A stretch of 33,229 nt of DNA. Source: Saccoglossus kowalevskii (lineage: Eukaryota; Hemichordata; Enteropneusta; Harrimaniidae). The notes beneath the pieces are model-generated. The model was not told where the DNA came from, made no database searches, and was given only the letters and a program-made list of their open reading frames with translations. Position 1 is the first letter of the stretch. Each line of letters opens with the position of its first letter. The DNA is taken from contig NW_003130854.1 in NCBI RefSeq assembly GCF_000003605.2, positions 1,801,467 through 1,834,695 of the forward strand, written 5' to 3'. Positions 19,996-30,500 of the stretch are shown here, one piece after another. A program made the position numbers and the translations under genes.

Positions 19996-20790
19996 ACATG
20001 CGTCGCACACTCGAGTTGATTAATTCCAATGAATGTATATAGCCATACTTTCTACGAAATCACGTATCACCATGTTCGTGGTACGTCAGAGGTCAATGTT
20101 TTTTTTGTGTTCCATGTTTAGCCGTTTTCATTTAGACTATTTGACGACCTTCGAGGTAAAAGTGTGAAACTAGCTATCATAATAACGTTCATCTATAATA
20201 ACGTAACACATAATGCATATAATAATACATTGTGAGGGTCGCATTCAATCGGCTCTATAGACCCGTGTAATTGAATTCACTTTAGGTCGTGATTACGCGT
20301 ATCTCGATGAATCATCGGTTTATCCAACTGCCGCGTCATTGCTAAATCTGTTACTAAGCGAAACCAACTGAACAAAGAAGACAAAACCAGAACAATAGTG
20401 GTAATTTTAGCCCACGTTCTCCAAACACTGTTCACGCCATCGATTCAAGTATTCTACGAATTTCGTATCACTGTCAGGTCAACGTAATCATTGTTTCTGT
20501 AGACTAGCGGCAGCTTAAGTATGATGAACTGTCTGTGACCTCGACTATTTCAACGACCGAGTCATTGGGGAGGTGAGAATAACGAAAATGCAATATAAGA
20601 AAGCCTCTGTATCTGCCAAACAAGTCGTCTGCTATATCGGTAACCTTCGTCGATTTATATCAGGTGATTGATTTTTATAGTCACAAACAAGTAATACATG
20701 AACACATTTTTGTTCAAAAATTAAATTGTGAATATGCCGCTCAAATTTTAATAATGAGTAATATTCTCACGTATCCCCATTCCGACTACA
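19996..20790. other. Noncoding duplicated flank in unit 2
   Basis: Aligns with about 484-1290 of unit 1, with small indels. No gene seen. Confidence 0.6.
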
Positions 20791-21017
20791 CAGTGTCGGC
20801 GGCACGGAGAGGGACAACAGCATTTTGGGGGCGTCGATCCTCTAAAATAAAGCTCAAAACTTTTTTGTCAGCAAAATTTGCCCTTCAAAATGCAGGAAAT
20901 AGCGTTTCAGAGGGTCTAGATTTCAAATTTTAAGGGGAACATGCCCCGGACCCCCTAATAAGGCTGGTGACCAAATCTCGCCCCTCCATGATGTAAAATT
21001 CTGTGCCGCCGCCTCTG
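20791..21017. mobile_element. hAT-like non-autonomous element
   Basis: 227 bp. The left end CAGTGTCGGCGGCAC pairs with the right end read in reverse, CAGAGGCGGCGGCAC. The CAGNG start is typical of hAT termini. The block AACATGCCCCGGACCCCC is inside. The paralogous site in unit 1 (near 1290, ACTGCATCACTAATG) has no insert. CTACAC flanks both ends loosely, but a clean 8-bp target duplication is not seen. Confidence 0.7.
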
Positions 21018-22490
21018 CTACACCACTAATGTGCGTGACTGTATTTCTTTAAATGATTCTGTCCAATACGCGGAAGCACACGGGTGCATCATTTTGACTA
21101 CTGTATCATAAAAGCGTACTGCCGCTTGGCAACATGAAAATATAAGGGTGCCTAGACATCGTAACGTACCCATATCGTGTTCGCGAGAATAAAATATTAT
21201 GACCGCCTTGGGGTAATCAATTGTATTAACATATATGTGGTATTAAATCAGTAGTGGTGGCAATTATGTATATTTTTTCTATGTACTGAATATAAAAAGG
21301 CCGTGGGTCGGGTAAAGAGTTCATTTTGGGTACCTACAGTGTAGATGTTATCTGCCAAACGAGATTACGCCCACGCACACAACGCTCAATTACGTGTGAG
21401 TATCATACACATCCTAGTTAAGCACTACGGACGAATGGCAATTATGGGAAACACCGCGAGAATTATTATCGCAAATAAATTGGGCTCCGTGATTTAAACT
21501 CTTGATTGAATTGGGAAAACTGGTGGTTATTCGCATTTGCCTCATGAGAGTTTGTTTAGAATTAGTATTCACAAAGCAAAGTATTCACAAGAGATTAAGA
21601 TCGGAATAAAATAATTCAGCTGAGATAATTATTAAATGCACCTAGCAATTTTTGTTTTATCCAAATATCTCGTCACTGCTCAATCAACATCCAGATACAA
21701 ATCAATCGGAAAGTCCGCCACGTGTAACTGTAGATTGATGTATATTTACAGTGTCACTGTTTCTGTGAAGGTTCGACTTACCCGATACTCATCATTTCTG
21801 CGAATGTATGTGTCATTTTGAGGTTTGTGAAAAGAGGTCACGTTATACAGACTCAAGTATGTCATAGGTTGTGTGTGGTTTCGGTGAGTGAGACAATCGC
21901 TATAAACATACATATTCTCACCCCCCCCCCAATTTTGTTCCCGCGAGGCACTCGCATAAAGAAGCTTTTCGTGACGCGATGCCTCAATGGATTGTTTATT
22001 TCCCAAATATTCCCTGGACACGGGACCACTTTCAATTTAAAGTTTCTCCTCGATAACTCGTCTCAGGGTGTACAAATTATTATATTGTGTCTACTTAGTT
22101 TGTCAATATTCCTGTTTTATGTTCTTATATAACATGACGTTTTGATTAAAATAATGAATGTTGATGATTAGTGAGATAATAACGTGGTACCTTTTAATGT
22201 GTGTCAATATCTGAAATATATTCTTATTGAGAGTTCACAAATAATATTGTCTATGTTTTGTCTTGAAAATGCACGTCTGTTGTCCTAAAAACTATTAATT
22301 TATTGAATCATGGCATTTTGACAGTATTGTAACGCCACGGGGGGGGGGGGGTCTGGTGCCATTCAGCATATGATCAATGACCTCGCGATTTGTCTAGTAC
22401 ACATACATCAAGAAATAACATTTCTCATATATAATAAAATAAAACGAAATAAACAAACAAAAACATATTTGAAATTACATGTTTAGAAAT
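21018..22490. other. Noncoding duplicated 3' flank of the intact HSPA12-like gene
   Basis: Aligns piecewise with unit 1 (about 1300-1410, 1936-2240, 2785-3050, 3212-3910). It includes homopolymers at about 21921-21931 (C) and 22339-22351 (G). No gene is supported. Confidence 0.55.
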
Positions 22491-22493
22491 GTA

Positions 22494-22499
22494 TTTAAT
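22494..22499 (-). terminator. Candidate polyadenylation signal of the intact HSPA12-like gene
   Basis: ATTAAA on the minus strand about 290 bases beyond the stop, in a context conserved with 3911-3916 of unit 1. Confidence 0.35.
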
Positions 22500-22788
22500 T
22501 TAATTAATGATTAACAATTTAACAATATACAATGTAGTTATTTGAAAAAAATCGTAACATAAGCGTTGCATACAGTTTCACGGGAGCCCCACTCATAAAA
22601 AATAAACTTAAAATTATAACTAACTGTGAGTCGAAATATTATTCAACGTGGTCAATTACTGATCTTATTATATATTCTAAACCCAAAAATATTTTTTCTC
22701 AATAAAACAAACAATAACACTTCTCAGGAAGTATTTTAGAAATCACCAAGAGTAAATATGTCTGTCTTTTAGACTGGAGTTATACACA

Positions 22789-23855
22789 TTAGCGGGCTTC
22801 CAGCTCCAAATGCGTCATAGTCACTTCGCCAGACACTGTATCAATAGCAGTAGCCCTTATCTCTGTGTCAGCAAACTCTATTTTTAGATCTATGTCACGG
22901 TTTTTACCCATGCTTACATGAGGTGACTTAACAACAATTTTAGTTTCCTCTTTTCTCACATGGTCATCATCAATATACAGAGCATCATCTTTCTCCGTTA
23001 CATAGAATAGAAATTCAAATTCCGACTGGTCGCCATGAATTGGCTGGAATGTATACTTAATGGTTTTACCAAGCCAGATCTTTTCGTTTACTTTGACCAA
23101 TCTGTGAAAGAGACCCTCGGCATACAGATCGCCATCTTCGGTTTTGAAAGTGCGATCAGGGTCGTGTTTGCTGGGATCAAATACAGAGCAAATTTCACAA
23201 CCATATGTTAATTTTGAAATTCTCATTTGAATTCTATGCGGATTTTGGCCAAATAAAATAGCTCCCTTAACTACTGCCAAATTAGCATCCCGTGGAACCA
23301 GTATTTTATATTTCGAAAATTGTTTATTAATTTCTGCTTGCAAAAGAAGCGACTCCGAGAATCCGCCAACTAGGAAAATACATTTCACTTCCTCCAACTC
23401 TTTTTTTGATAGTAATTCACCCATCAATTTAACAATTCCACCAATTGCTGGCTTAAACAATGTTTTCATGATTTCTGAATTTAGGACTAGATATTCTTTA
23501 TTTATTTTTACCTTACCCTCGGGATAACATTTCTCGATTGATTTCGCCATTGATGTTTTGAGTTGTTTTGTATGAAATTCGGTGAATGTATAAGGCAGGC
23601 GGATTCTTGAGTCGTTACCTTTGCTTATTCTATCAAGAGTCTTTTTCATTTCAAATTCCATAATAATTCGCAACCAGTCTGGCGGATATTCGTTCTTGTA
23701 ATCGAGAATGAATTTTTCCCCGAAAATCTTTTTTAATAACTTTTCAAATTCTTCGTCAACCTGCGCTCCTCCGAATGGGCCTCCTGTTGCTTTATGAATC
23801 TCCATCAGTTTTTTGTCACTCGTTATGCGATGCATGGTTATGTCCACTGTTCCTC
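22789..23855 (-). CDS. HSPA12-like: HSPA12-like exon 4 with stop
   Basis: Completes GGTVDIT, then GPFGGAQVDEEFEKLL, WLRIIMEFEMKK, and the nucleotide-site LVGGFSESLLLQ with VPRDANLAVVKGAILFGQ. The C-terminal part covers the HSPA12-type beta-rich tail and ends THLELEAR with TAA at 22789-22791. The 352-codon open stretch contains no lesion. Confidence 0.93.
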
Positions 23856-26826
23856 CTGTTAAAAGTGATATAAAATAGATAGTTATTGCATGTTACTAAC
23901 ATACTATCAATCTATCAATTTCTACCTAGAATTTCTATTAGAATAACTAGTAACTGAAATACACGAAGTGCAAAATGTTGTATTGACCATAGGGGATGAA
24001 TTAGGTTATAACGTAGGTGAAGATACAAACTTGTGCTTCCTTTATCATTATTTGTCATTCATTCCATATTCATTATTATTTAGGATTTGACCACAACTTC
24101 AGTCGACTTTTATTCTAGTGACAAACACTTGTAACCAAATTAAAGCATGATAACGTATTAGCATAGTCAATTAGACTATCTACAATGCGGACACGTGTAC
24201 ACAACGAATTATATTACTCACCACCACAATCCACTATCATGTACGAGGTTCCTGGCCTGGCGACAACATCTGAGCATTTAACACCATGTTCTTTACCATT
24301 TACAAATCCAGCCATGGGACTCTCTATACAGTGCAAGGACGCCGCTTCAGGTTCCAAAGCAATGATCAACTGCTTATCGTGATCTCTAGATGCTACGTTA
24401 GCCTGAAATTATTCCATATGGATAATACAATATTAGTTAGTTGAATTACAATATTGTATGATAAAAACACGCTCTTGTGATTAATTAATTAACACACGCT
24501 AGTGAAGGTGTGTTACGTATAAGTAATTCAATACGCATGCGTCATCTACATTATTGCCACTTGTAATACTAAAACATCACTCAAGAAACAATTTGTTTGT
24601 TTGTTTTTTTTCAATTAATAATGAATAAAACATGCCACCACATAACTCTGGTTAAATAGGTATATTATGCAAATTAGCAAACATATATCTGTTAAGTTTA
24701 AATTTAAAGCGGAAGGGTCGTCATCTGCGCACGCGCGGGCATTGAGTCCCAAGCGACGATAACGACACACGCTAAAAACACAAAGGCTCATGGGTAGACG
24801 CTTGTTTGTAAACAATGACACGCTATGGCCATCTGATGCATGCGCGGGTGACGACTCCCCCGTTTTAAAACAACCTTGACACAACTTGCCCCTCTGTTTC
24901 GATATTGTCAGATAGTCTAATATATAGGTGACCACATAAACTTCTGCGGCCTCATTTTTTTAAAAGGTGGTTAAAATATCATCTTATTGCTAAATACGAA
25001 ATACTACGAGTGAGACGACACTGTAAAAAATCATTATTGGCAAAAATATTTTCCATTCAACATTGTGTTACCTGATAAGCAGCTTCTCTCATGAATTGTT
25101 TGGATGCTTGACCCCAGATAGCAGGAACGGTGAGTACCCATTGGACTTCTTCACCTTTGAACTCCACGCCGGTCGTTTCTGTAATCACTTTCAAAGCCTC
25201 CATTTTCAAGTAATGAATTGCGTGTGAAAACACTTTCACAGCTTTCATACTATGCCCGTTTGCTGCAGTCAGTTCTACTTCAGTGTCGATAACCTGAATA
25301 TCAATAAAGAAGATATAGGCATCGCGTCAGATTGTGACACAGGTTCACAATAGGGTACACAACAAAAATAAAATAAGCATTCCAACATTTCGCCATGCAG
25401 ATTTTGTATAATGCAAATGAGATAAAGGAGATGTTAATCTGTGTTTGTTTAGATCGTAGCTGTCTTTTGATTTTGATAAATCAAACTCATTGAAATCTAA
25501 CTGTCATGGTAAATGTTGGGGCAGGGGCATAGTGCAAATTAGTAGCGAGCTACTCCTACCAAAAGGACTCAAAAGCGTTGAACCTAGCCATGATTTCAAG
25601 GGGTTATCAGAGAGGCGTTATTTACATTCGGTCACCGACCACTTTACTTTATTCAAACAAGCCATGGGAATGCAATATTTATTTGATCTAGAGAGCCTAA
25701 TATAATTTATTATTACTTGAAAACCTTAAATAGACAAAGACGACTCACTGATCACCATGTATAACAGGATTTACTGTAGTGCGTCCTTTCCACATGTTCC
25801 CCTCTGTCAAACACTAAACGCCTCTCCCGTTAGTGAAATTGTACATATACACAGTTCATATAAACTGTTTATTTGGACTGAGAACACAAGTATTAGATGA
25901 AATAGGTATTTTAAGCTAGCCTAAGATGCGTGATCTGTGGTGTATAAAAGTTCTGTACATCGCTGAGCGAGCAGACAGCCCCGACTATCGAACCCACGCT
26001 CCCTTAGTTACCATTCAAGCATACTCTGGCATAAAGCAAAGATGGGAATCATATCCCGGGGGCACTTAATGCAAATCACATTATTGAGAAGTGCACGTGC
26101 CGCCTTTTGGGGTCGTAATTTATAGCTGCTTGGTCTAGAATTGGGTATAGATTTGCTTGCCTTTAGGTCCAATACCAGGTTTGCCTCTCTTGGATGGGCC
26201 AGGGAATGAAGCCTCTTTTTTTGAATTTATTTACCTGAGTTTTAGTACTTTTATTGATTGAATTTTATTGAACAATTTAGTTTTTAATGGGATATACAAA
26301 ATAACTGTTTGGTCTATAAGGGGGTATGGTTTTTGAGGTGAAAATGGTGTATGATGGGAACTGGGGTTATAATACCAAACACCCCTACGAAACTGAAAGG
26401 CCAGTGTGACCCCCCTCCCCGGAATCATATGCATGGGTAAAGTATTGAAAACAAATGCCATTTTAATAAATCAATGATACATTCTGTGATTACCTTGTCA
26501 AGTCCTTCTTTATACAATGCCATTTTGAACTTGTCAAAATAGTAGTGCGTTTTGTCTTCAACTGAGAGTTCGGAGTAGGTTTCTTTAGCTTCATAACCAA
26601 ATGCCACAAATTTTTTGTCCGAGTTTAGCAACACACAGGTCGGAGCCTTGAACGTACTCGCACCTACTTCACTGGTCCATGGTTTGCAAAGTTGAATATC
26701 TCTCACGGCGCCTTTGTATTCGTGGTTGAAGGCGAAGGCGAATCCACTGTATGTCGTACCAAAATCGATTGAGACCACGACGAGATATCTCTGTTCCTTG
26801 AGTGTCAACGCTGACATCGACGCCAT
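22789..26826 (-). CDS. HSPA12-like: HSPA12-like Hsp70-family ATPase, intact, 600 residues
   Basis: Four exons join without a break: 26826-26494 (333 nt), 25293-25072 (222), 24402-24222 (181) and 23855-22789 (1067), with GT/AG borders throughout. The start is the ATG at 26826, preceded by a leader acceptor (TTTTCAG before TTACGTC). The protein has an actin-like Hsp70 ATPase fold: phosphate-1 motif IDFGTTYSG at about 20-28, HSPA12 signature TVPAIW at 166-171 with KQFMREAAY at 176-184, phosphate-2 motif DCGGGTVD at 243-250, and adenosine-site motif LVGGFSES at 407-414. Human HSPA12A/B are about 675-690 residues, so this is somewhat short. HSPA12 members lack the usual Hsp70 substrate domain; the exact client here is unknown. 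It faces the coiled-coil gene head to head. Confidence 0.93.
24222..24402 (-). CDS. HSPA12-like: HSPA12-like exon 3
   Basis: Residues 186-245 plus the first base of Gly246: ANVASRDHDKQLIIALEPEA, a Cys/Gly-containing loop, then SYMIVDCG. GTGAGT donor in phase 1, so the glycine run of the phosphate-2 motif is interrupted by the intron. Confidence 0.92.
24706..24866 (-). mobile_element. Small inverted-repeat element (MITE-like), copy 4
   Basis: 161 bp. It starts AAAGCGGAAGGGTCGTCA and ends GGTGACGACTCCCCCGTTTT, with CGCAAAG-type and CTATGGCCATCTGATGCATG blocks. It lies in the intron between exons 3 and 2. The unit 1 site (about 6078, TTTTAATATAAAACAGCC) is empty. Confidence 0.87.
25072..25293 (-). 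CDS. HSPA12-like: HSPA12-like exon 2
   Basis: Residues 112-185, phase 0 at both ends: VIDTEVELTAANGHSMKAVK, a helix, then the HSPA12-specific WVLTVPAIWGQASKQFMREA. Acceptor CAG before GTTATC; donor CAG then GTAACA. Confidence 0.92.
26045..26430. mobile_element. 366-bp insertion with a perfect 10-bp target duplication
   Basis: GGAATCATAT occurs at 26045-26054 and again at 26421-26430, flanking 26055-26420. Unit 1 has a single GGAATTATAT near 7972. The insert starts CCCGGGGGCACT and ends GTGACCCCCCTCCCCGG, a poor inverted repeat. A 9-10 bp duplication is typical of Mutator-like elements, but no transposase is present, so that class is a suggestion. Confidence 0.85.
26494..26826 (-). CDS. HSPA12-like: HSPA12-like exon 1
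   Basis: Residues 1-111: MASMSALTLKEQ, the phosphate-1 motif DFGTTYSG (Asp21), KAPTCVLLNSD and FGYEAKETY, ending YKEGLDK at a GTAATC donor. Both active-site Thr residues are present, unlike the damaged motif in the unit 1 copy. An in-frame TTG 33 bases upstream falls inside the leader intron and is not the start. Confidence 0.92.
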
Positions 26827-27461
26827 TTTGTCGAGATAAAATGACGTAACTGAAAACAATCATTTCATCATTAAAATCATTAAATTTGCAATTAATTCGT
26901 AGTGGCCGATAATCACGGTTATTTCTGTTGGTGTAATTACGTAATATTGTTTTAATAATAAAATACATATGTTAGTATGACTCTAAGTCACAGTTTTCAA
27001 TCAAATGCAAAATAAGAAATGTCGATGACGTGTTTTTTCAATATGGCGGACGTATTAATACCGAAAAGTTATAGTATTCTTCAGCACCTCGTCTGCTATA
27101 TTGTGCTCGCAGTAATTTGCGGTATTCGGAGTGTAAGTTTTTCTGATTCTTTTGTTGATCATCATTTTTGACACATCTGATGTAAAGCAAAATTGTCAGT
27201 GCTGCCTATTATCTGTTTTCATAAATGATATTACAAAACTTGTTGCTAAAATCATCTCGAAAGTAATTGTCTTACCTGGCTTAATTCTTTTCAGAAGAAA
27301 ACTAACTGCTCGCTCAACCACAGTGACCAGTTGTGCTTTGTGAGTGGGTATATTTCTGCGCACCAATCGTATGCTTTTATTCTCTAGCTAAAGTACACTC
27401 ATCAATTCGGCGAATTATTCTGTAATGGACACGTCATGGGAAATTCCCCAGTTTCCAGGAA
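26827..27461. promoter_or_regulatory. Shared divergent promoter region, unit 2
   Basis: Between the HSPA12-like ATG and the first exon of the second coiled-coil gene. It keeps TTACGTCA in the chaperone leader (26841-26849 region), a YY1-like core at 27040-27052 (CAATATGGCGGAC) and the block TGCTCGCTCAACCACAGTGA near 27307. The arrangement mirrors unit 1 and suggests co-regulated divergent transcription, which is inference. Confidence 0.5.
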
Positions 27462-27560
27462 ATGGTGAACCAAAATATAACACATAAGCATTTCAGCACT
27501 GTCACATATTTGAATGTACACGATTCAGTCGTAACGTATACCAAGCTGTTTCACCACAAG
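27462..27560 (+). CDS. First exon of the second coiled-coil gene, coding status uncertain
   Basis: Ends CACCACAAG before GTAAGT. From the ATG at 27462 the frame (MVNQNITHKHFSTVTYLNVH and onward) runs into the following exons, so an N-terminal extension of about 41 residues is possible. Unit 1 has no matching ATG and a different frame, so a leader role with initiation at the split ATG is more likely. Upstream extent unknown. Confidence 0.4.
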
Positions 27561-30500
27561 GTAAGTGTCACATCTGTCTTGGCTGTAATCTACAGTGTTG
27601 AAACTAAGAATATGCATGGCTTCCTGTACAATGTTTTGTTGTTTTTGTTTTATTACATTTGTTATCCCTTCCTATCTTCGGGATGCTTTGTGGTGCGTCT
27701 TTAAAAAAACACAAATATTTGTATGGATAATTGTCTTATATATGTGAATCGGACGTTCGTTTTTTTGATATGCATCGTTTTATCCTTTCGGTGTTTGAGG
27801 GATACATGGACAATGGATTGTGAGTGTGTCAGTTTACAATGAAGTCCATGACACGTCATTAGTTACCACTAGAGGGCGGTAAGCATATCATGTTGAGCTC
27901 ATTTTTAGTATCTATAATAACCTTTTTTCTTTTCTTATCTCCTTAGAAGGATAATTCAAACGTCAATAACATGTAAGTATGCATCATATTGATATCAAAG
28001 AGACATGGTTGAGGGATAACTTGCGATATCAATAAATACCATGTTTTGTTTGTTATATGGAATAAGCATTTTGTTGATTATGGTCGACACATAATAACTT
28101 TGATGTAAAATAATTGGATTGGACTTTAATTTATTTATTTATTTATTTATAATGTTTATTAAATTCTTATACCGAAAGTAACGAAAACTCCCTTCTAAGG
28201 TTGAATGCTTTATGTAGAAATTTACCAAGATTACGTAGTACCTTTGCTGATTTTGAGCGCATTAGACTGTAATGTTTTTCTGAATTGGGAAGATGCCCAA
28301 AATACTCAGGAATTTACTGTTTCCTCATAGAGTGAAATAATGGGCAAATAAGAACAAAATGGTATTCGTCCTTTACATTAGATAAACAAAACTCGCATAT
28401 TATTTCATCAATTTCCTACCCTGTATAGCGCCCCTCTTCAATGTGCAATCTATGACTAGAACAGCGAATACGTACTAGAGCATGTCTGTGTTTAGCCTCT
28501 GTGACTACAAAAAGATATCTTTCTGGTTCAAGCATGGTTTTAAAACTACAATATGACCTTGGTTTGGCAGTGCAACATATTTCACTGTACCAATCCTGTC
28601 TATGAATATCAATTACCCGCTGCTTGAACTGTACCAAAAACAAGTTTACATCCCCCAAGCCCTGGGATATCCAAACCATACCAAAGCCGTACATATGAAG
28701 TATTTTTTTAATTTCAGTGGCCCATGATGTCCTTCCATTTTCATCTAATTTATTTATTTGATTTACTATAGTTTTTTAATTGTTTTTTTACATTAACATT
28801 TCTTCATTTTCTAACCAATGCAGTACACCGTCAGAGCTTTCGTTACGTGTGACCGCTATCGCCACACATACAGTCTGTTTGCAATATAGAAGCCTTTTAT
28901 CATAAAATGATTGATGATTGATTAGCTCAGTGTCAATCAATATGCATCTATTTCAAAGAGAGGCTATATATGACGATATTGTTGCAATAGCTGTCACACA
29001 TAAGTTGACATAAAAGTACATCGGAATTATAACAGTGAATCGCGTGCCATAGAAAACTCTCAGCTACCAATGACTACCAAATAACTGTGTTGCATCCAAC
29101 TATAGGGAAACAAGTGAGTCCGAGAAACATATCTACAAACTATCGAACGAGTTTCGTGATTCTATTTGTGATATTCACCGACGTGAGCTAGGTAAGCTAA
29201 ACGACATAATTGGAAAGAAAGAGAGAAAAATAAAAGAACTCGAAACTCGGTGAGTACATGCTTATATAAAATATTTAAACTGTGTTAACATATGCATATC
29301 AGTATGCAAACATGTGAAATAAAGTAATTTTTACTTGAAATAAAAATATTAAATATTACACGCCACTTACCGTAAAATTTCGTACAACGATAACTTAACA
29401 ACAATGAAAAATAATTACATTTAAATGTATTATATTGTATACGTGATTAGTACGACACACTTGTCATGCAGTTGCAAGGATTTACCTAATGTAACATACG
29501 AAAAAATCAAAACATAGACTAAGTAACAGATAATATGTAACAAAATTAAGCATATCTTTTTCTTATCTGTTTCCTAAACTCTTCTCTTCGTTTTGCTAAG
29601 ATATATGTTCATCGACGTATATATGACACTGCTTTGAATACAATTTTAATAATCTGCCAAAATTTGAAACTTAGTGTCTCTATATTGGAGTGTGAAAACT
29701 CAGCTTACCATTTGTTTGTGTGTATATATGTTTTTCTATGTGATATGGTTTTCCCCTTTGCTGTCTTAATATTGTATTAGTATATAGTGCGGTGTGGGAT
29801 TTTTTGAAAAAAACGTCAAAACATTTTAGATTTCAAAGCAAGCACACTTATAAACAAACTAATTATCCGTGGTGTTTCTAGATTTTATTCACTTCTGCGT
29901 ATCGTTTATTATGATTCATTATATTAATTTTATTTTTAAGAAAAATGAATGTTATAACAATAACAATGTTAACTGTTCTCCTTCGAGTGCTGGCATATAG
30001 TACATATACTTGTTACATAAGATCCAGGATTCTGTTTGTCTTTTCTCCGATTGAGTAATTTCATTAAATAATAATAATAATAATAATCAATTTTGTGGAA
30101 ACTCACATTTTCATTTAATTGTGTATATACTTTTGTACTATGTGATATGATTTGATACTTGAAACCAAACACAATTGAATAGCCACAGTCGTTGCAAAGC
30201 GTCGCGCCCCTCTGCCATTATAATATTGTATTAGTATACAACACATGTGCAGTGTGGGCTTTTTTCCTTAGCATCGTAATATTTTATTATATACAATATA
30301 ATTAATAAAGAATTACAGGGGACTCGAAAAAGCGGCAAAACAAGTTACATTTGAAAGCAAGCACATATCGAACTAACTGTCTGTGAATTTCGATATTTTA
30401 AAAATTTTGTTTAATTTTGCATGACCGTTCATTATGATTCATTGTATTAATTTCGTTTTTGAAAATCGAATTTTTAATTTGGTTGAAATATAATGCATTG

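Noticed and set aside
21746-22132. Overlapping open frames on both strands (91 and 104 codons)
   Set aside because: They lie in duplicated noncoding flank, and unit 1 does not keep the frames.
30319-30345. Possible exon after TTACAG in the second coiled-coil gene
   Set aside because: The frame hits TAA soon after, no donor fits phase 2, and the sequence belongs to the internal intron duplication.
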